Assembly: GCA_021014945.1 (NCBI GenBank)
Contig: MU266375.1
Location: 1 to 64,000 of the forward strand
Direction of reading: 5' to 3'
From: Leucogyrophana mollusca
Taxonomy: Eukaryota > Basidiomycota > Agaricomycetes > Boletales
DNA length: 64,000 nucleotides
Below are positions 11,581 through 22,415 of this stretch, piece by piece; the first letter of the stretch is position 1; each line of letters starts with the position of its first letter. The notes under the pieces were generated by a model that did no database searches, was not told the origin of the DNA, and saw only the letters and a program-made list of their open reading frames with translations. The position numbers were made by a program, and so were the translations under genes.

Positions 11581-13289
11581 TCACCCATACTTCGATAATG
11601 CTTCACCCTCACCGCCTCCGCAGACCGTGATTTGTTCGGCATAGACTCCCATATAGGATCCACATCTGGGCCGTCGATATCCCCAGCCCCATCCCAGCCC
11701 CAACACCACACTGCAACCAGGCGTCAGTAAGAGCACCAAGGCTGAAAAGTGCTCGCATCGCTTACCGTGTGATGGTCCAGGGGCAAAGTTGATCTCCTCG
11801 CTTTCCTCTGGCGTGAATAGCCGATCGTGTGGTCCAAACCATGATCGGTCTTGCGGGTCTGTCCGTGGATTGTCGGGAAGACCCCCGAGGCGGACATATC
11901 CTCGTATTGCAGTCAGATTTCGACGTGCAGGATGTATTATATCAAACACTTTCTAGAGGGTGGTCAACACACGAGGCCAGCTGAAGGATCATCATACTTG
12001 CCTTGTCATAAGCCAACTTAACCCTCGGCACCATCATGATCCTCCCGTACCCAGCCTCCCAATAATCGTTGCATATTAGACTGCACTCTGATGCAGAACA
12101 TTCCTGCTCCAAAAGCTTTGCCATACGGAACCGAACATATGGCGGCGTGTAGAAAGGTGCGGGATCGAGCACAGCGACCCCGTTCCAGCACGATTGCACC
12201 TGGACGGGGAGGTGCATCTGGAAGCGTTCCGACGAGGCCGGGTCGTGGAAGATGGACTCAAAAGGTGCGTTCTCAAGTGCTGTTCCATTAATGTCACGCG
12301 CAACCCAATTGTCGTAGAACACAGGCGAACCCTAGGGGAGAGTGAGTTTACGGGTGTACCGACAAAGAGCAGGTTCGAGACTCACAATTTCGTCGTGATA
12401 CATGTAATCGGCAGCACATGTGATACCAGCATTGTTTCGTCGACTTTGCCAGATAAGCTCGAGGAGGTCGTCCACGCAAGGAAGGATGTCGTTCATGAAG
12501 ATAATCGTGTCAAAGTACTCGTTCTGAGCATCCCGCAGCTCGTGCAGGGGATTGAACGCCTGGTTTCGCACCTCTGCGAGGTACTCGATCCGGTGGTTGA
12601 ATGCGCCCCTCGTTCTCGTTGACGTGCGAATAGTGACGCGGAGGCCCACACTCCGTGTCAGGGCGTCAAATATGCGAAGCAGCGCCTTCGTCTGGTCAGT
12701 AGAACCATTCTCGTATATTGACACGTAGACATTATGGTACCCCAGGATGGCGGAAACGCGGAAAAGGGTCGCGAACAGATCGGGGATGATGTCAAAGGAG
12801 TTGTACAAGTTGATCGCGAAAAAATACTTATGCTCCTTGGTTTGGACACTGTGGACATGCTGGGCGCTCGAAAATCCGAGCGAGGAGAACCAGGAGGACT
12901 GCGAAGGCGGTTTGTGCCCGACGAGGGATGCGTAGCGCTCGCGTACTTGCTGAACATACAAAGGCTGCGAGTTTCGCGTGCATTCCGTCGTGTGGTGTGG
13001 AGAAAGGGTGGAGAGGAGCTCGAGAACGCGATGGCGTTGGTCGACGGTGGGGAGCGTGAACTGCTTGCGGGCAGATAGGCGTGAAACGAATATTGGGCGG
13101 TTACCACTTCTCCAGGGTGATAGCAGCTGAGAAAATGAGTCTTAGCATGCCCAGTCATTCGACCCGGATAGTAGGACATACCCCAGTTGGAAGTGCCCGT
13201 CCGATGATTAGTCCAACAAGGAGTCCAACTACGAGCGCGAGAGGGGTGGGTACCCGTCGCAGTTGGGTCCATATGGTCTTCGGCCGCAT
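11581..13289 (-). CDS. CAP59-type alpha-mannosyltransferase
   Basis: The ATG at 13289 starts MRPKTIWTQLRRVPTP, followed by a membrane anchor (LALVVGLLVGLIIG), giving a Golgi type II topology. The lumenal domain matches the cryptococcal mannosyltransferase/CAP59 family: KYFFAINLYNSFDIIPDLF, VYVSIYENGSTDQTKALLR, FDTIIFMNDI, SCWNGVAVLDP and ECSLICNDYWEAGYGRIMMV are all visible. The FMNDI acidic motif is the likely nucleotide-sugar/metal site. At least four introns are needed, around 13180-13060, 12400-12330, 11990-11950 and 11765-11710. In Cryptococcus such enzymes make alpha-1,3-mannosyl linkages; in this mushroom-type fungus they probably act on wall or secreted glycans. The CAP64-like gene lies just beyond the tRNA gene. 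Confidence 0.87.
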
Positions 13290-13922
13290 GGCAAATCAAA
13301 GAAACGAGTAGCTCGAAATATAGACGTGCCCAGTGCTACTAGCGTTCAGTGAGTTGGGTTAAAAAAAGTTCGAGGAGGTGGGTGCAACACTTGGCGATGA
13401 TACAGTGTTAAGGACTGAAGTTCTCTTGAAAGTTGGATTTCTCGACCTCCTCTGGCGGTGCGTTCGTGGAGGGATATAGATACAGAATGGCACAGACTCC
13501 GTCGCGGTATTTGCGTCGGGCGTTAGCTTGGGAGGTACAATATTAGAGAACACTGAGGCCGAGACTCTCGCTTCACTGTCTTTCACCCTCATCGCCACGT
13601 GGACCTCGGCGAATTTAATATGTCACGGTGCTCCTAGGTCTTGATCCTGAGCTCACAACGTAAGGACGGGACAGCAGAATATATTTCGCTACAAGATTAA
13701 CACCACAGACACTGTAAGATGGTGAATATCGTCTAGAGGTACACCAGCTTCAAAAACCCTGGAATCTAACGTATACAAATGGAAAATGGGTATGTAGTCC
13801 AGCTGAGGATCGAAAAGCAGCAGCGGTCGGAAAGGAAGGTGTCCCGCGAGTTATGTACTCGCAACGGACAAAGAAATCGAATGTGATAAAGTTATTGTTT
13901 TTAGCACGGGCCAACCGACACT
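13290..13922. other. Intergenic, no gene recognised
   Basis: This stretch lies between the start of the mannosyltransferase gene and the stop of the CFEM gene. I see no supported coding sequence or repeat. Confidence 0.5.
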
Positions 13923-14519
13923 TTATAGCGTCGCAGCCAACGCGACGAAGGCGGCTGCACCAGCAAGAGCGTTGATTCTTTTGGACGCAGCGCCGTTGCC
14001 TGAAGGTGATGGTCTGTAAGGCAGCTCGTCAGTGTCAATGGGTGGAGAACAAACTGCACAGGAGACTCACGCAGCTGCAGCACTAGAGGCTGCAGAAGGA
14101 GACGTCGAGCCAGTAGCGGCAGGGGTGGAGCTGAGGGTGACACCCTTCACGAATAAAGTCAACAAAGGAAAGAGAAATGGATCTGAGGGCACTCACCACT
14201 GCTAGACATAGCTGCTGTGCAGCTGACTCGGCGTTGGTCAAGTCCGAGCCGGTGCACGACGATTGGATGCACGACGTTGAGCTCTGGATGAAGGTCTGGT
14301 TGTTGCAGAGACAAGTATCATCGTCCGGGGCGCATCCGCCGAAGTTAGCGTCCGTCAAGCAGGGAACGGCACAGTCTGATAATAGGCGACTTGTTAACCA
14401 TGTTTCTCCAACAAAGAAAGGTACGGATACGAACTTGGCAGACCCTGACGAGCAACGACGGCTGCAGAAGCGGTGGAGACAGCAGCGGACAAGGCGACGA
14501 GGGCGAATGTGAAACGCAT
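13923..14519 (-). CDS. GPI-anchored CFEM-domain protein
   Basis: The ATG at 14519 encodes a signal peptide (MRFTFALVALSAAVSTASA). One CFEM domain follows with all eight cysteines in the usual spacing (DCAVPC, NFGGCAPDDDTCLCNN, TSCIQSSC, AAQQLC). A Ser/Thr/Ala linker (GVTLSSTPAATGS) and a hydrophobic C-terminus (LAGAAAFVALAATL, then TAA) fit GPI attachment. Introns fall after the signal peptide codon RQ, after LAV (acceptor GTGAAG) and in the Ala-rich linker. CFEM proteins sit at the fungal cell surface; some bind haem or act in host interaction. The Asp in APDDD matches the haem-coordinating position of ascomycete CFEM proteins, but that function is not proven here. Confidence 0.9.
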
Positions 14520-15204
14520 TGTGTATGGCAGGTGGAAGCAGCGGGGGTGGAGATACTAAAGCGAAAGCGAAAGAGCGAATGCAACAGAGATGGAACTCGG
14601 TAAGCTGAGGGAGACCAGTGCAACCGTCGACGCCTTTATACTCCCGGCAGCGATAATAGTAATTCGAACACACTACAAATATTATGCAAACAAAGGCGTT
14701 GGCGTGGCATCAAAAGTCTCAAATACCCAATAGCGAAGCGGCTTGCGCGTGAACCTCTGGGGTGGCATTGTTCTAGTTTAGCATTCAAGGAACCTCAGCC
14801 TGATCTTGTGGGCCTAGATTCAAGATGCGCACACACTTTCTTTATGAGCACATGAATGGGCGGGGAACTATAGGCTTCAGAGGACCATGAAGAATGGGAA
14901 CCCGGGGACAAAGGGAAACCCTCGCACAATCGAACAAGGATGTCGGCAAGGTTCTTCCAGGAACCAAAGAACAAAGGTGTCCATGACTAAATTTGGAAAT
15001 AATGGTTGTATCCCACGTGAATGCTGAGGTTCTCCCCCGCGGCACTGCTGTCACGGCGACAGCCGAAGAACTGTAAAGCACCAGTTCAGCCACCAAAGCC
15101 TATTGACACTGTCGCCACAGCCCAAACAAGGCCAAAGGGAAGCGGGAAAGCTACGAGTAAATCTATCGTACGTATCTGCACATCGACCTCGACACCCTCA
15201 AGAC
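14520..15204. other. Intergenic, promoter regions of CFEM and eL31 genes
   Basis: Two divergent genes flank this segment. A TATA-like TTTATA at 14635-14640 lies about 115 bp before the CFEM ATG. I see no coding sequence. Confidence 0.5.
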
Positions 15205-15850
15205 ATGGTGCGTAACTATGATGCTGTGTCCAGTGAAAGAGACTTATGTTCCCGTTTGCTAGGCCAGAACAAAAGGCACCAAGGTCCGTTTCCTTGTTCA
15301 GTCTTAATGCATGTCCAATCTCAATAGCTCTGTCTACTACCCTCAGACCGGCGGCAAGCGCTCTGCCCTCCAAGATGTTGTGACCCGGGAATACACCATC
15401 CATCTCCACAAACTCGTTCATGGCCGGTCTTTCAAAAAGCGCGCTCCATGGGCCGTCAAATCCGTCGTTGAGTTCGCACGCAAGTCGATGGGGACGTCAG
15501 ATGTGCGATTGGACCCCAAGCTCAACCAGGCTCTGTGGGCACAGGGCATCAAAACTGTCCCTCACCGGATAAGAGTTAAACTTGAGAGTGAGTGTGATTT
15601 ATTGTACACGCGCGAGGCTCTGTGGAACAGAGAGCTCCTGGAGTTTCCCTCGGAAGCTGATCTGATGGGCTTATTATCGACAGGGAAGCGTAACGACGAG
15701 GAGAACGCGAAGGAAAAGCTCTACACTTACGCCAGCCATGTCCCCGTTACGTCGTACAAGGTACTGTGTAACCCTGCACTCGTATCGACCTTGCATCTCA
15801 CCAAACGATGACGCTAGGGTCTCCAAACTGTGGTCGTGGACGCAGAGTAG
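15205..15850 (+). CDS. rpl31: 60S ribosomal protein eL31
   Basis: Five exons total 375 nt, giving 124 residues. The core [45 protein letters not shown] and [27 protein letters not shown] is unmistakable eL31, and the protein ends [10 protein letters not shown]. The first exon is only the ATG (15205-15207), at once followed by GTGCGT. The second is 21 nt (15263-15283, ARTKGTK). Later exons are 15347-15587, 15684-15760 and 15818-15850. Introns at or near the start codon are common in fungal ribosomal protein genes and often help expression. The protein is part of the large subunit near the peptide exit tunnel. Confidence 0.93.
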
Positions 15851-16855
15851 GGGATTATATGAATCGCGTTTTTCAGAGGCCGGTCGAAGGGGTCTATGTA
15901 CTCAGTCTTCACTTCATGCAGCTATGCATCATCACGCGCTCAGCACTCTATGCCATGTCGAGCAATCCAAAGCATATTTGCGGTGGAGAATAGCAGCGAG
16001 ATGTCCGCGTGTCCGCAGGTCACTTGGGTTCGGTGGCACGCGCTGTAGCCAGCGGATCCACGAGCAATCGGTAGATCTGAAGATACATTGAGCGCAGCCC
16101 GCGAAGATGGAATCCTCCATGTGCACAGCCCACTGCGGCTTCATTCTTTCCAACCACAGTTATCACCCTCTGAAATTTCTTCTCGGCGACTCTCAGAAGC
16201 AGTTAAATACTTGAATAGAGGTTCACCTTCACAAGGGTGTTTAGATTTAGGCTTGCAGATCCCCTGTGCATCGTCAGTAGTGGCGTGGGAACTATCACGC
16301 TACCTGCGCAGTACCCTGTGTTCAGAGCACAGGCCTTCCGAAACCCTTATTGTACCTACCTTGCCCTTAAACCCCTTCACGAACGCTACGCCCCAGTACA
16401 GAGTACAGAGAGTCCAGCATCATGAACGCAGCCAGACGAGCTCCCCCCCAAGGTGCGTGATATGAGAAAGAACTCTTGAGACTGATTCATATTTATGCTT
16501 TCGGTGTCTTATTCAGGCGAGTATGTTTCGCCGAGGACGGAGGCGGTCACATCGAGTTCTCACCGGTTATCTTTATTCATCCAGGCGCACCTCCGTCATA
16601 CGTGTTTGTGAACCGCGTGTACCGTCGAAACTTGCGACCTGTTGTAGTTGCTTGTCAGTCCAAGTGTCATATGTATATGATGACATCAGCTTAAACTTAA
16701 GGTGTAGTCTCCGCGCTTTCCGCTATATACACACTGGCCTGGTGCGTATCAATGTCATATTCACTCGTGCGAAGTCTGACGATAGTACGAATGCTAGGAC
16801 CGTAAGCTGTCGATCCTACCTGAAAGCCAGGCAGAACTAAATCTGTCTCCACTAG
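15851..16855. other. Intergenic; probable unresolved 5' end of next gene
   Basis: The membrane-protein gene starting downstream lacks an evident start and first membrane segment, so its first exon or exons probably lie here. A candidate ATG at about 16422 with a good donor after 15 codons (MNAARRAPPQ) exists, but I could not connect it to the body of the gene in frame. Confidence 0.3.
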
Positions 16856-17988
16856 GTCGTTTCATTCAAGGAACTCACTCTCGACAACGATGGTATGCTA
16901 GTATTTCGCGATCGTGGCGCAATTCTCATTTTGTCACAGACCATTTTCCGAAACTGGCTCCTTTTGCGATTGTGCAGGGAGTATTGTTCCTTGTAGCATG
17001 TTTGATTGAGGTGTTTGGTGTTGCGAGCGCGGCAATGGTGGGCTCTTGCATGCTGACACGAAATTTTGAATAACCCTCTGCCGCTCTTGCTTTAGCAACG
17101 TCTAGTTTTTGTCAGACTCTACGCATTCCTTTCAGGGTTCAGCGCCCTCTTGGTCATTGGCGTAGGCCTCATGCGCTCTATTATTCATTTCACATTCAAG
17201 GTATTGTTTATTTCTATACTCTAGAACATCATGGACTCACTTTACTCAGGATGACTTGCTCACTGAATGTACGACTGCAGTGCGCGGCGGTGATGTTGGG
17301 GCGGTCTGTACCAATTTCCCGGATACATTATGGCTACTGATCGATTGTCACCAGGTCTTTGGTCTTTGGGGATCATACCCAACAGATATCCCTTCAGATG
17401 TCGACGCTACAAGCTGTGGGTTGCATATCTGGATTACTATATTTCTGTATATAACCGTGTCACTACCAGATTGCCAGAACCAGTGGAGTCACGATTCCTG
17501 GGTAGAGATCATTACCACCATCATCGAGATAGGTACGCACATCCCCGGCCCCTCAACTATCGATCCTCACCGTAGTCTCCTCAGTGCTCGGTCTCCTGTT
17601 CACCTGGATCGCGTTTGCCTATTACCGGCAGTTACTTGACCCAGCCAGCCCAGCAAACTCGTCACGAGCCCCCTCGAACCAAGCACGCATGGATGACTAT
17701 CCTTCGCATTATAACCCGCCTTACGGCAGTGCCACAGACATTCCTTACGATTCTCCTTATGCAAATGCCTACGCACCGCCTGCTGGTCCGCCGCCATCCG
17801 ATGGCAAGCCCCCTAGCTACGCTTACGCAGGAGGAGATTTCACCAGTTACGGAGAAGACAAGGATGACAAGAAGGATGACCCCTTCTCTGACTTTGACGG
17901 CCCCAGCGTCCCACGTCCATTACACTTCGCCGAGGAGAGAGATGTGACGAGTCGTGCATGGCCGGAGGATGATAGTTCACGCCACTGA
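16856..17988 (+). CDS. Multipass (tetraspan-like) membrane protein, 5' end unresolved
   Basis: From 16856 the exons read VVSFKELTLDNDDHFPKLAP and then a membrane segment (FAIVQGVLFLVACLIEVFGV). A second segment follows (LYAFLSGFSALLVIGVGLMR), then an extracellular loop with cysteines (LLTECTTAV, SYCQNQWSHDSW) and a last segment (VSSVLGLLFTWIAFAYY). The cytosolic tail of about 115 residues is Pro/Tyr-rich and ends RAWPEDDSSRH. Introns were placed at 17034-17095, 17206-17250, 17300-17355, 17412-17468 and 17531-17563 (approximate). This layout is common among fungal four-pass proteins of unknown function with a PY-rich tail. The first membrane segment expected upstream was not found, so the start is open. 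Confidence 0.6.
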
Positions 17989-18287
17989 TAGGACTCGATT
18001 CTTTACTTTACGATTTTGTGACGTTTGCATGCCCAAGGACATTTATATCTTGAGTCTTGATGACCGTTGGACCATGTAATCACGCTGTCTGCCTTGTCTG
18101 GACTCTTCTCAAGACATACCAACCAGGTCATACGCATACCAGCGATGTTGTGAACCGCATAGTGACCACCTTGATCATTGTTTTGCTGTGGCAGTTCTAC
18201 ATGGATGTGATAGAGGGACTGGGAAAGCATGAGATATGCATGAAGAAAGCCATAGGAACGTAGATTGCGAACAACCCCACGAGTAAT

Positions 18288-18752
18288 TTATTTCCGGGCA
18301 CCAGGCTTTTGCTGACTCTTGATGACTCTCTTCACAATCTTCGCCTCCTCGACCAGGAATGCCCGCAGAATACTGGAACGAACTTTGTCAGGAAACCACA
18401 ACACAGGAACACCCAAGAAAACTTACCGTGATTTGACACAGTCACCGCACCGCGAACCACCATACGCCCGACAAACAGTCTTTTGGCGCTTCGAGATGGT
18501 GGCGTACTGGCGGGGGCGGAGAGCAGGAATCTAGAAAGTCGAGAAAGAAGTATCGGTATCGCTTCTGATGAGATCTGGCAGTCCGGTACATACACCTGGA
18601 AGGCCGATCCCGCAGTCACCGCACTTGGGCTGGGTGGCAAGCTTTTTGAGATGGTGGTAGACGAGCTTGCCACCAGGGGTTTTCACAACTCGTCGGCGGT
18701 TCGAGGTGGTGTTGTAGGGCTGGCGCTTGCGGAGAGTGACACGTTGGGCCAT
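18288..18752 (-). CDS. rpl34: 60S ribosomal protein eL34
   Basis: The ATG at 18752 gives MAQRVTLRKRQPYNTTSN, then the zinc-ribbon-like PKCGDCGIGLPG, and after splicing the C-terminal part RAFLVEEAKIVKRVIKSQQK, ending PGARK and TAA. This is eL34 over its whole length. Two introns lie at roughly 18600-18545 and 18428-18370. It is a structural protein of the large ribosomal subunit. Confidence 0.92.
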
Positions 18753-19601
18753 CGCGGAAGCTACACGCAGAGGATGCATCAGTAAATGCACGGCGCGCTC
18801 GCAATCCCATCCCGCTCTCCTCCCCCGCTAAAGCTCGTTCCAGAGCTTCCCTGCATTCCTTCATCCATCGCGAAGATCTTTGCAAACTAGCCCACACCTC
18901 CTCGCAGCCATCCAAGCTGAATTTGGACTCACATATCTGAAACCTTTTAAATAGATAGTATTCGCTCAGTCTCTTTCACTGTAAACACATCGCGTAAGAG
19001 CATACCTTGAGTCTTGAGGTCGTTGGAGGCGGCGCCGATGCTTTCTCCGTTTCTGGTCAATGCGAGGGAATGTGTGGCTGATGAGACTGTACAGTAATTC
19101 GGCAAATGCCGGTCCACCCCTGCGTGTTGGTTGAGTCGTGCCTATTGACCTCGTGTTCAATCCCGAAGTTGGAACTCGGGCCTTGATAGTAATAACGATT
19201 CTGGTTTAGCAGAAGTTGACGCACCAGCGAGATGCCGGGAATTCGGAGACTGAGATGATTATTTGCCCATTCCCAATTGCCACTGCACACCCAGTCATTC
19301 GAGCCGTTGAGACCCTAGGTTCGTATCGTGCGGGTTTACATCCGTTACTTTCACGGCATCTCTCCCGAATAATTCCTTTGGTGAATGTTACACAGTTACA
19401 GCGAATCCTGAGGCTGACCGCTGAGCGGCACTGCAGCATCCGACTGATGTGGTCGTCGTTTGAATTTTAAGTTCCATCTTTCTATGTACCCGCCTTTGAT
19501 CAACCCCTACCACTTTGTTGTCCCATCCATCAGGAACGTGGTTGCACACTTCGGGGTCATATAGCAGCGCTCTCACCCAAACGGACTACGGCTCACCCAA
19601 G
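18753..19601. other. Intergenic, no gene recognised
   Basis: This segment separates eL34 (leftward) from GPI11 (rightward) and probably contains both promoters. No supported coding sequence. Confidence 0.5.
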
Positions 19602-20689
19602 ATGCCTACTCGAAAGACCAAAGCAGGGAATAGTACTCCAACCCAGCTTCCACCGCAGTCAAAACCCACCACCAATGATGAAGGGTTCTTTCCTTTTGCC
19701 CGCTACACGTCGATCGTAGGAGTTCACACAAGCCTCGTCGCCTTCACCGCCCTTTTCCTACCCCAAACGTCCCTTTTGTTCAGGCAGCCGGATGCCAGAG
19801 GAACCGATCGACCGCAACACCAGTTCTTGGAGGTGCTGACCGCGAATCCCGTGTCGACGCTGATGTGGATATGCGGCGGTATTATGCTCTTGCAAACGTG
19901 GTGGGGTGGGTGGGTGCGGTGGTGGTGCTTTGAGTATGCTTCCCATGGGACGGACACTGAAGTCAAGTTGGAGAGGACCCAGTACCAGAATGCCAGATTT
20001 GCTGTGAGTTTTTTCACTGGGAGAAATGGAGATTCTCATAATTTGCCAACAGAGGTTAGGTGAAGCCTTGATGTTCACGCTAGGAGTCTCTTTATTATTT
20101 CATACCACTACCGTGTTGTTTGGAGCACCTATTGCAAGGTGAGTGAACGCGTTCTCTCGCCCCTTCGCAACTGATGGGTTTCTGCATTGAAGCCGCCTAT
20201 CACACACATTTCTGCTGTCCTTGGTACTCTCATTCCTCACCGTGTTCACTCCTGCGTATGCGATGGGCCGCCCTTCCCTAGCGACGGACACGGGATCCTT
20301 AGTGATCAGGTTAACTTGGACACGTCTCTTTGCTGAATTATCGTGCGTCAGCTGTCAAACTCATTCTTACCCTCCGGCCTAATGCACGACGATAGACCGC
20401 GAAACGCAATAGAGAGAGCGATGGTTTATCCTGCCGTCGGAGCCATTGCTGGCTGCTGGTCTGGTGCTATACCCATTGCGCTTGATTGGGACCGGCCATG
20501 GCAGGTAAGTGTTTCTATCTCGATCTGGTCTTCCCTGACCTTCTTGTGCAGGCCTGGCCATTGACGCCATTATTCGGAAGTATCCTGGGTTATATCCTTG
20601 GTTCATTGTGGGCTTTGGTTGTCAGCGCGGTGAACTCACTGGCAGAAGAGCACATAAAGTCAGAGCAAACAACGAAGAAGACAACCTAA
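19602..20689 (+). CDS. gpi11: GPI ethanolamine-phosphate transferase subunit (PIG-F/Gpi11)
   Basis: The start MPTRKTKAGNSTPTQ precedes a multipass protein with segments such as SIVGVHTSLVAFTALFLP, VSTLMWICGGIMLLQTWW and ALMFTLGVSLLFHTTTVLFG. The C-terminal signature RAMVYPAVGAIAGCWSGAIP, then ALDWDRPWQAWPLTP and LFGSILGYILG, is diagnostic of PIG-F, as is the Lys-rich ER-retention-like tail EQTTKKTT. Introns lie at about 20003-20053, 20141-20191, 20310-20340 and 20503-20551. In the ER membrane PIG-F partners the catalytic subunits PIG-O/Gpi13 and PIG-G/Gpi7, which add phosphoethanolamine to GPI precursors. It is convergent with the next gene, 73 bp apart. Confidence 0.9.
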
Positions 20690-20762
20690 ATCCTATCACC
20701 GATTCTATACCTAAGGGGGGCCTTCATCAATCTAGTACCATAGTAGTATATTCTATTCAAGT

Positions 20763-21953
20763 CTACAACGCCTTCACTGCCCGCAGGTCACCGATTGACC
20801 CCGTCACGTAGTCTGGGACGATGGTCGAGGCGTTGGGGCCAGTAATGTCCTTCTCCAATGTGATCCCTTCGTTAATCGGAATTAGCAGCGGAAACACAAT
20901 GATGGACAACAATGCCTTACCAGTCATGACGAGCAGAGTGGAGAGGCCCCCGGCTTGCCCAAACAAGATGTCAGTATTCAAGCGATCTCCGATCATAATG
21001 GTGCGCTTGGGATCAAAGTGCACTCTAAAGGTATAATCGTTACCGGATGGGCGCCTCAGCGAAAGTCCTGGAGAAGACGCTCACTTTGCTTGAATACAAT
21101 CCAGCATAGTTTTCGCGGGCTTTCCTATACTTATGGGATCCTTCTCCAACGCAAAACGTAAGGGCGCGCTGATTGCACCAGCTCCGGGTAGTAACCCGTC
21201 CGCGGAGGGATACGTGCTGTCCTCGTTCGTGACCAGAAATTGACATCCAGGGTTTCGCGTGAGGTATTGGAACGCTTTTGACAGCTTGGTATAGTTGACG
21301 TGGACGTCCAGTCCACACAGCACTGCGCCCACATCAGGATCCAGAGTGAAGTTCGTGAGAGAGAAGGGCTCGAGCGTGCAGTCCGCTGGGTCCTAGATGA
21401 ATCGATGAGTCCATCCAGGCAGATGGACGGAGAAAGATGATACTGACTGTCCCTCCGATGAAAGATACACCTTCCTCCCGCAATTCCTCTTCGATCCCTG
21501 TCATCCCGATCACATAGACCTTCTTGTCCTTGGGAAGCTTCATCACGGATGATATGTACACGGCAGCAGCGTATGCAGACCCGTATATTTCATCCTTCAC
21601 GGAAACAATGTAGTTAGTGATAGATCTAGATACAAATCGTCAAAATGATACCTCACCACACGCGCTTCCACGCCCAATTGATCGAATTTACCCTTGTAGC
21701 TCTTGCGAGACTTGCTCGCATTGTTGGTCACGAACAAGAGTCGCTTCCCTGGTGGCACAGATCACAGTGAGACCAATGACCCGTAATCGAGATCTCACAG
21801 CTTACCTCGCTTCCTCAGGATATCCAGCACCTCCACAGCACCGTCGATCAATCGATCTCCATGCCAGAGTACACCATCGCAATCGAACATCCAGGTATCA
21901 AACTTGTCGAGCAGGCTATCATAGTGCTCTGGGGAAGACAGACGTGCCGCCAT
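20763..21953 (-). CDS. HAD phosphatase, 4-nitrophenylphosphatase/phosphoglycolate phosphatase type
   Basis: The ATG at 21953 gives MAARLSSPEHYDSLLDKFD and then HAD motif I FDCDGVLWHGD with the nucleophile and acid/base Asp pair. Motif II is in LLFVTNNASKSRKSY. Motif III/IV follows as IGKPAKTML and IMIGDRLNTDILFGQ, and the protein ends GDLRAVKAL. Exons are split by introns near 21867-21803 (after RKR), 21656-21602, 21442-21394, 21139-21033 and 20922-20880. The family (Pho13/PGP) dephosphorylates side-products such as 2-phosphoglycolate, 4-phosphoerythronate and phospholactate, and is cytosolic. All catalytic residues seem intact. Confidence 0.9.
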
Positions 21954-22415
21954 GATCGAAACAGGGTTCAAGTAGGTGACTGTTACCGGAGGTACAGTCT
22001 CGGGACAGTTCTTTGACAGAAAGAGACGGCGTTCCGTTAGCGGAGTATGAATATATCATTCCGTCTCTGTCTCCCAAGCCTACAAGCAAGCGCCTTCACC
22101 GTTCGTGTGAACGCACGTTGATTCCTGCATACGCAGCTACATATCCTCTATAGAGGGTGCAAGAGGTATCACTCAATCTTCTCTGGCTAATAATCCAGGA
22201 TGGCTCACAGGCTGAAACATTCATAATAAGAAGTTGCGCACATATGGAGTGGTTGCAGGCAAGATGCAAGAACTGCAGCTTTAAGAGTCGCGTCGAGAGT
22301 CTCATGATGTCGGATCCTCGTTGTGCCTGATTACTCGACACTTCGTATCTCTTATCATGCTCCCAACATCATCCTTAAATCCCAATTCTTCACTTCCCAG
22401 CGTCGACCAAGCAAG
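21954..22415. other. Intergenic divergent promoter region
   Basis: This lies between the divergent phosphatase and permease genes. I see no coding sequence. Confidence 0.5.
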
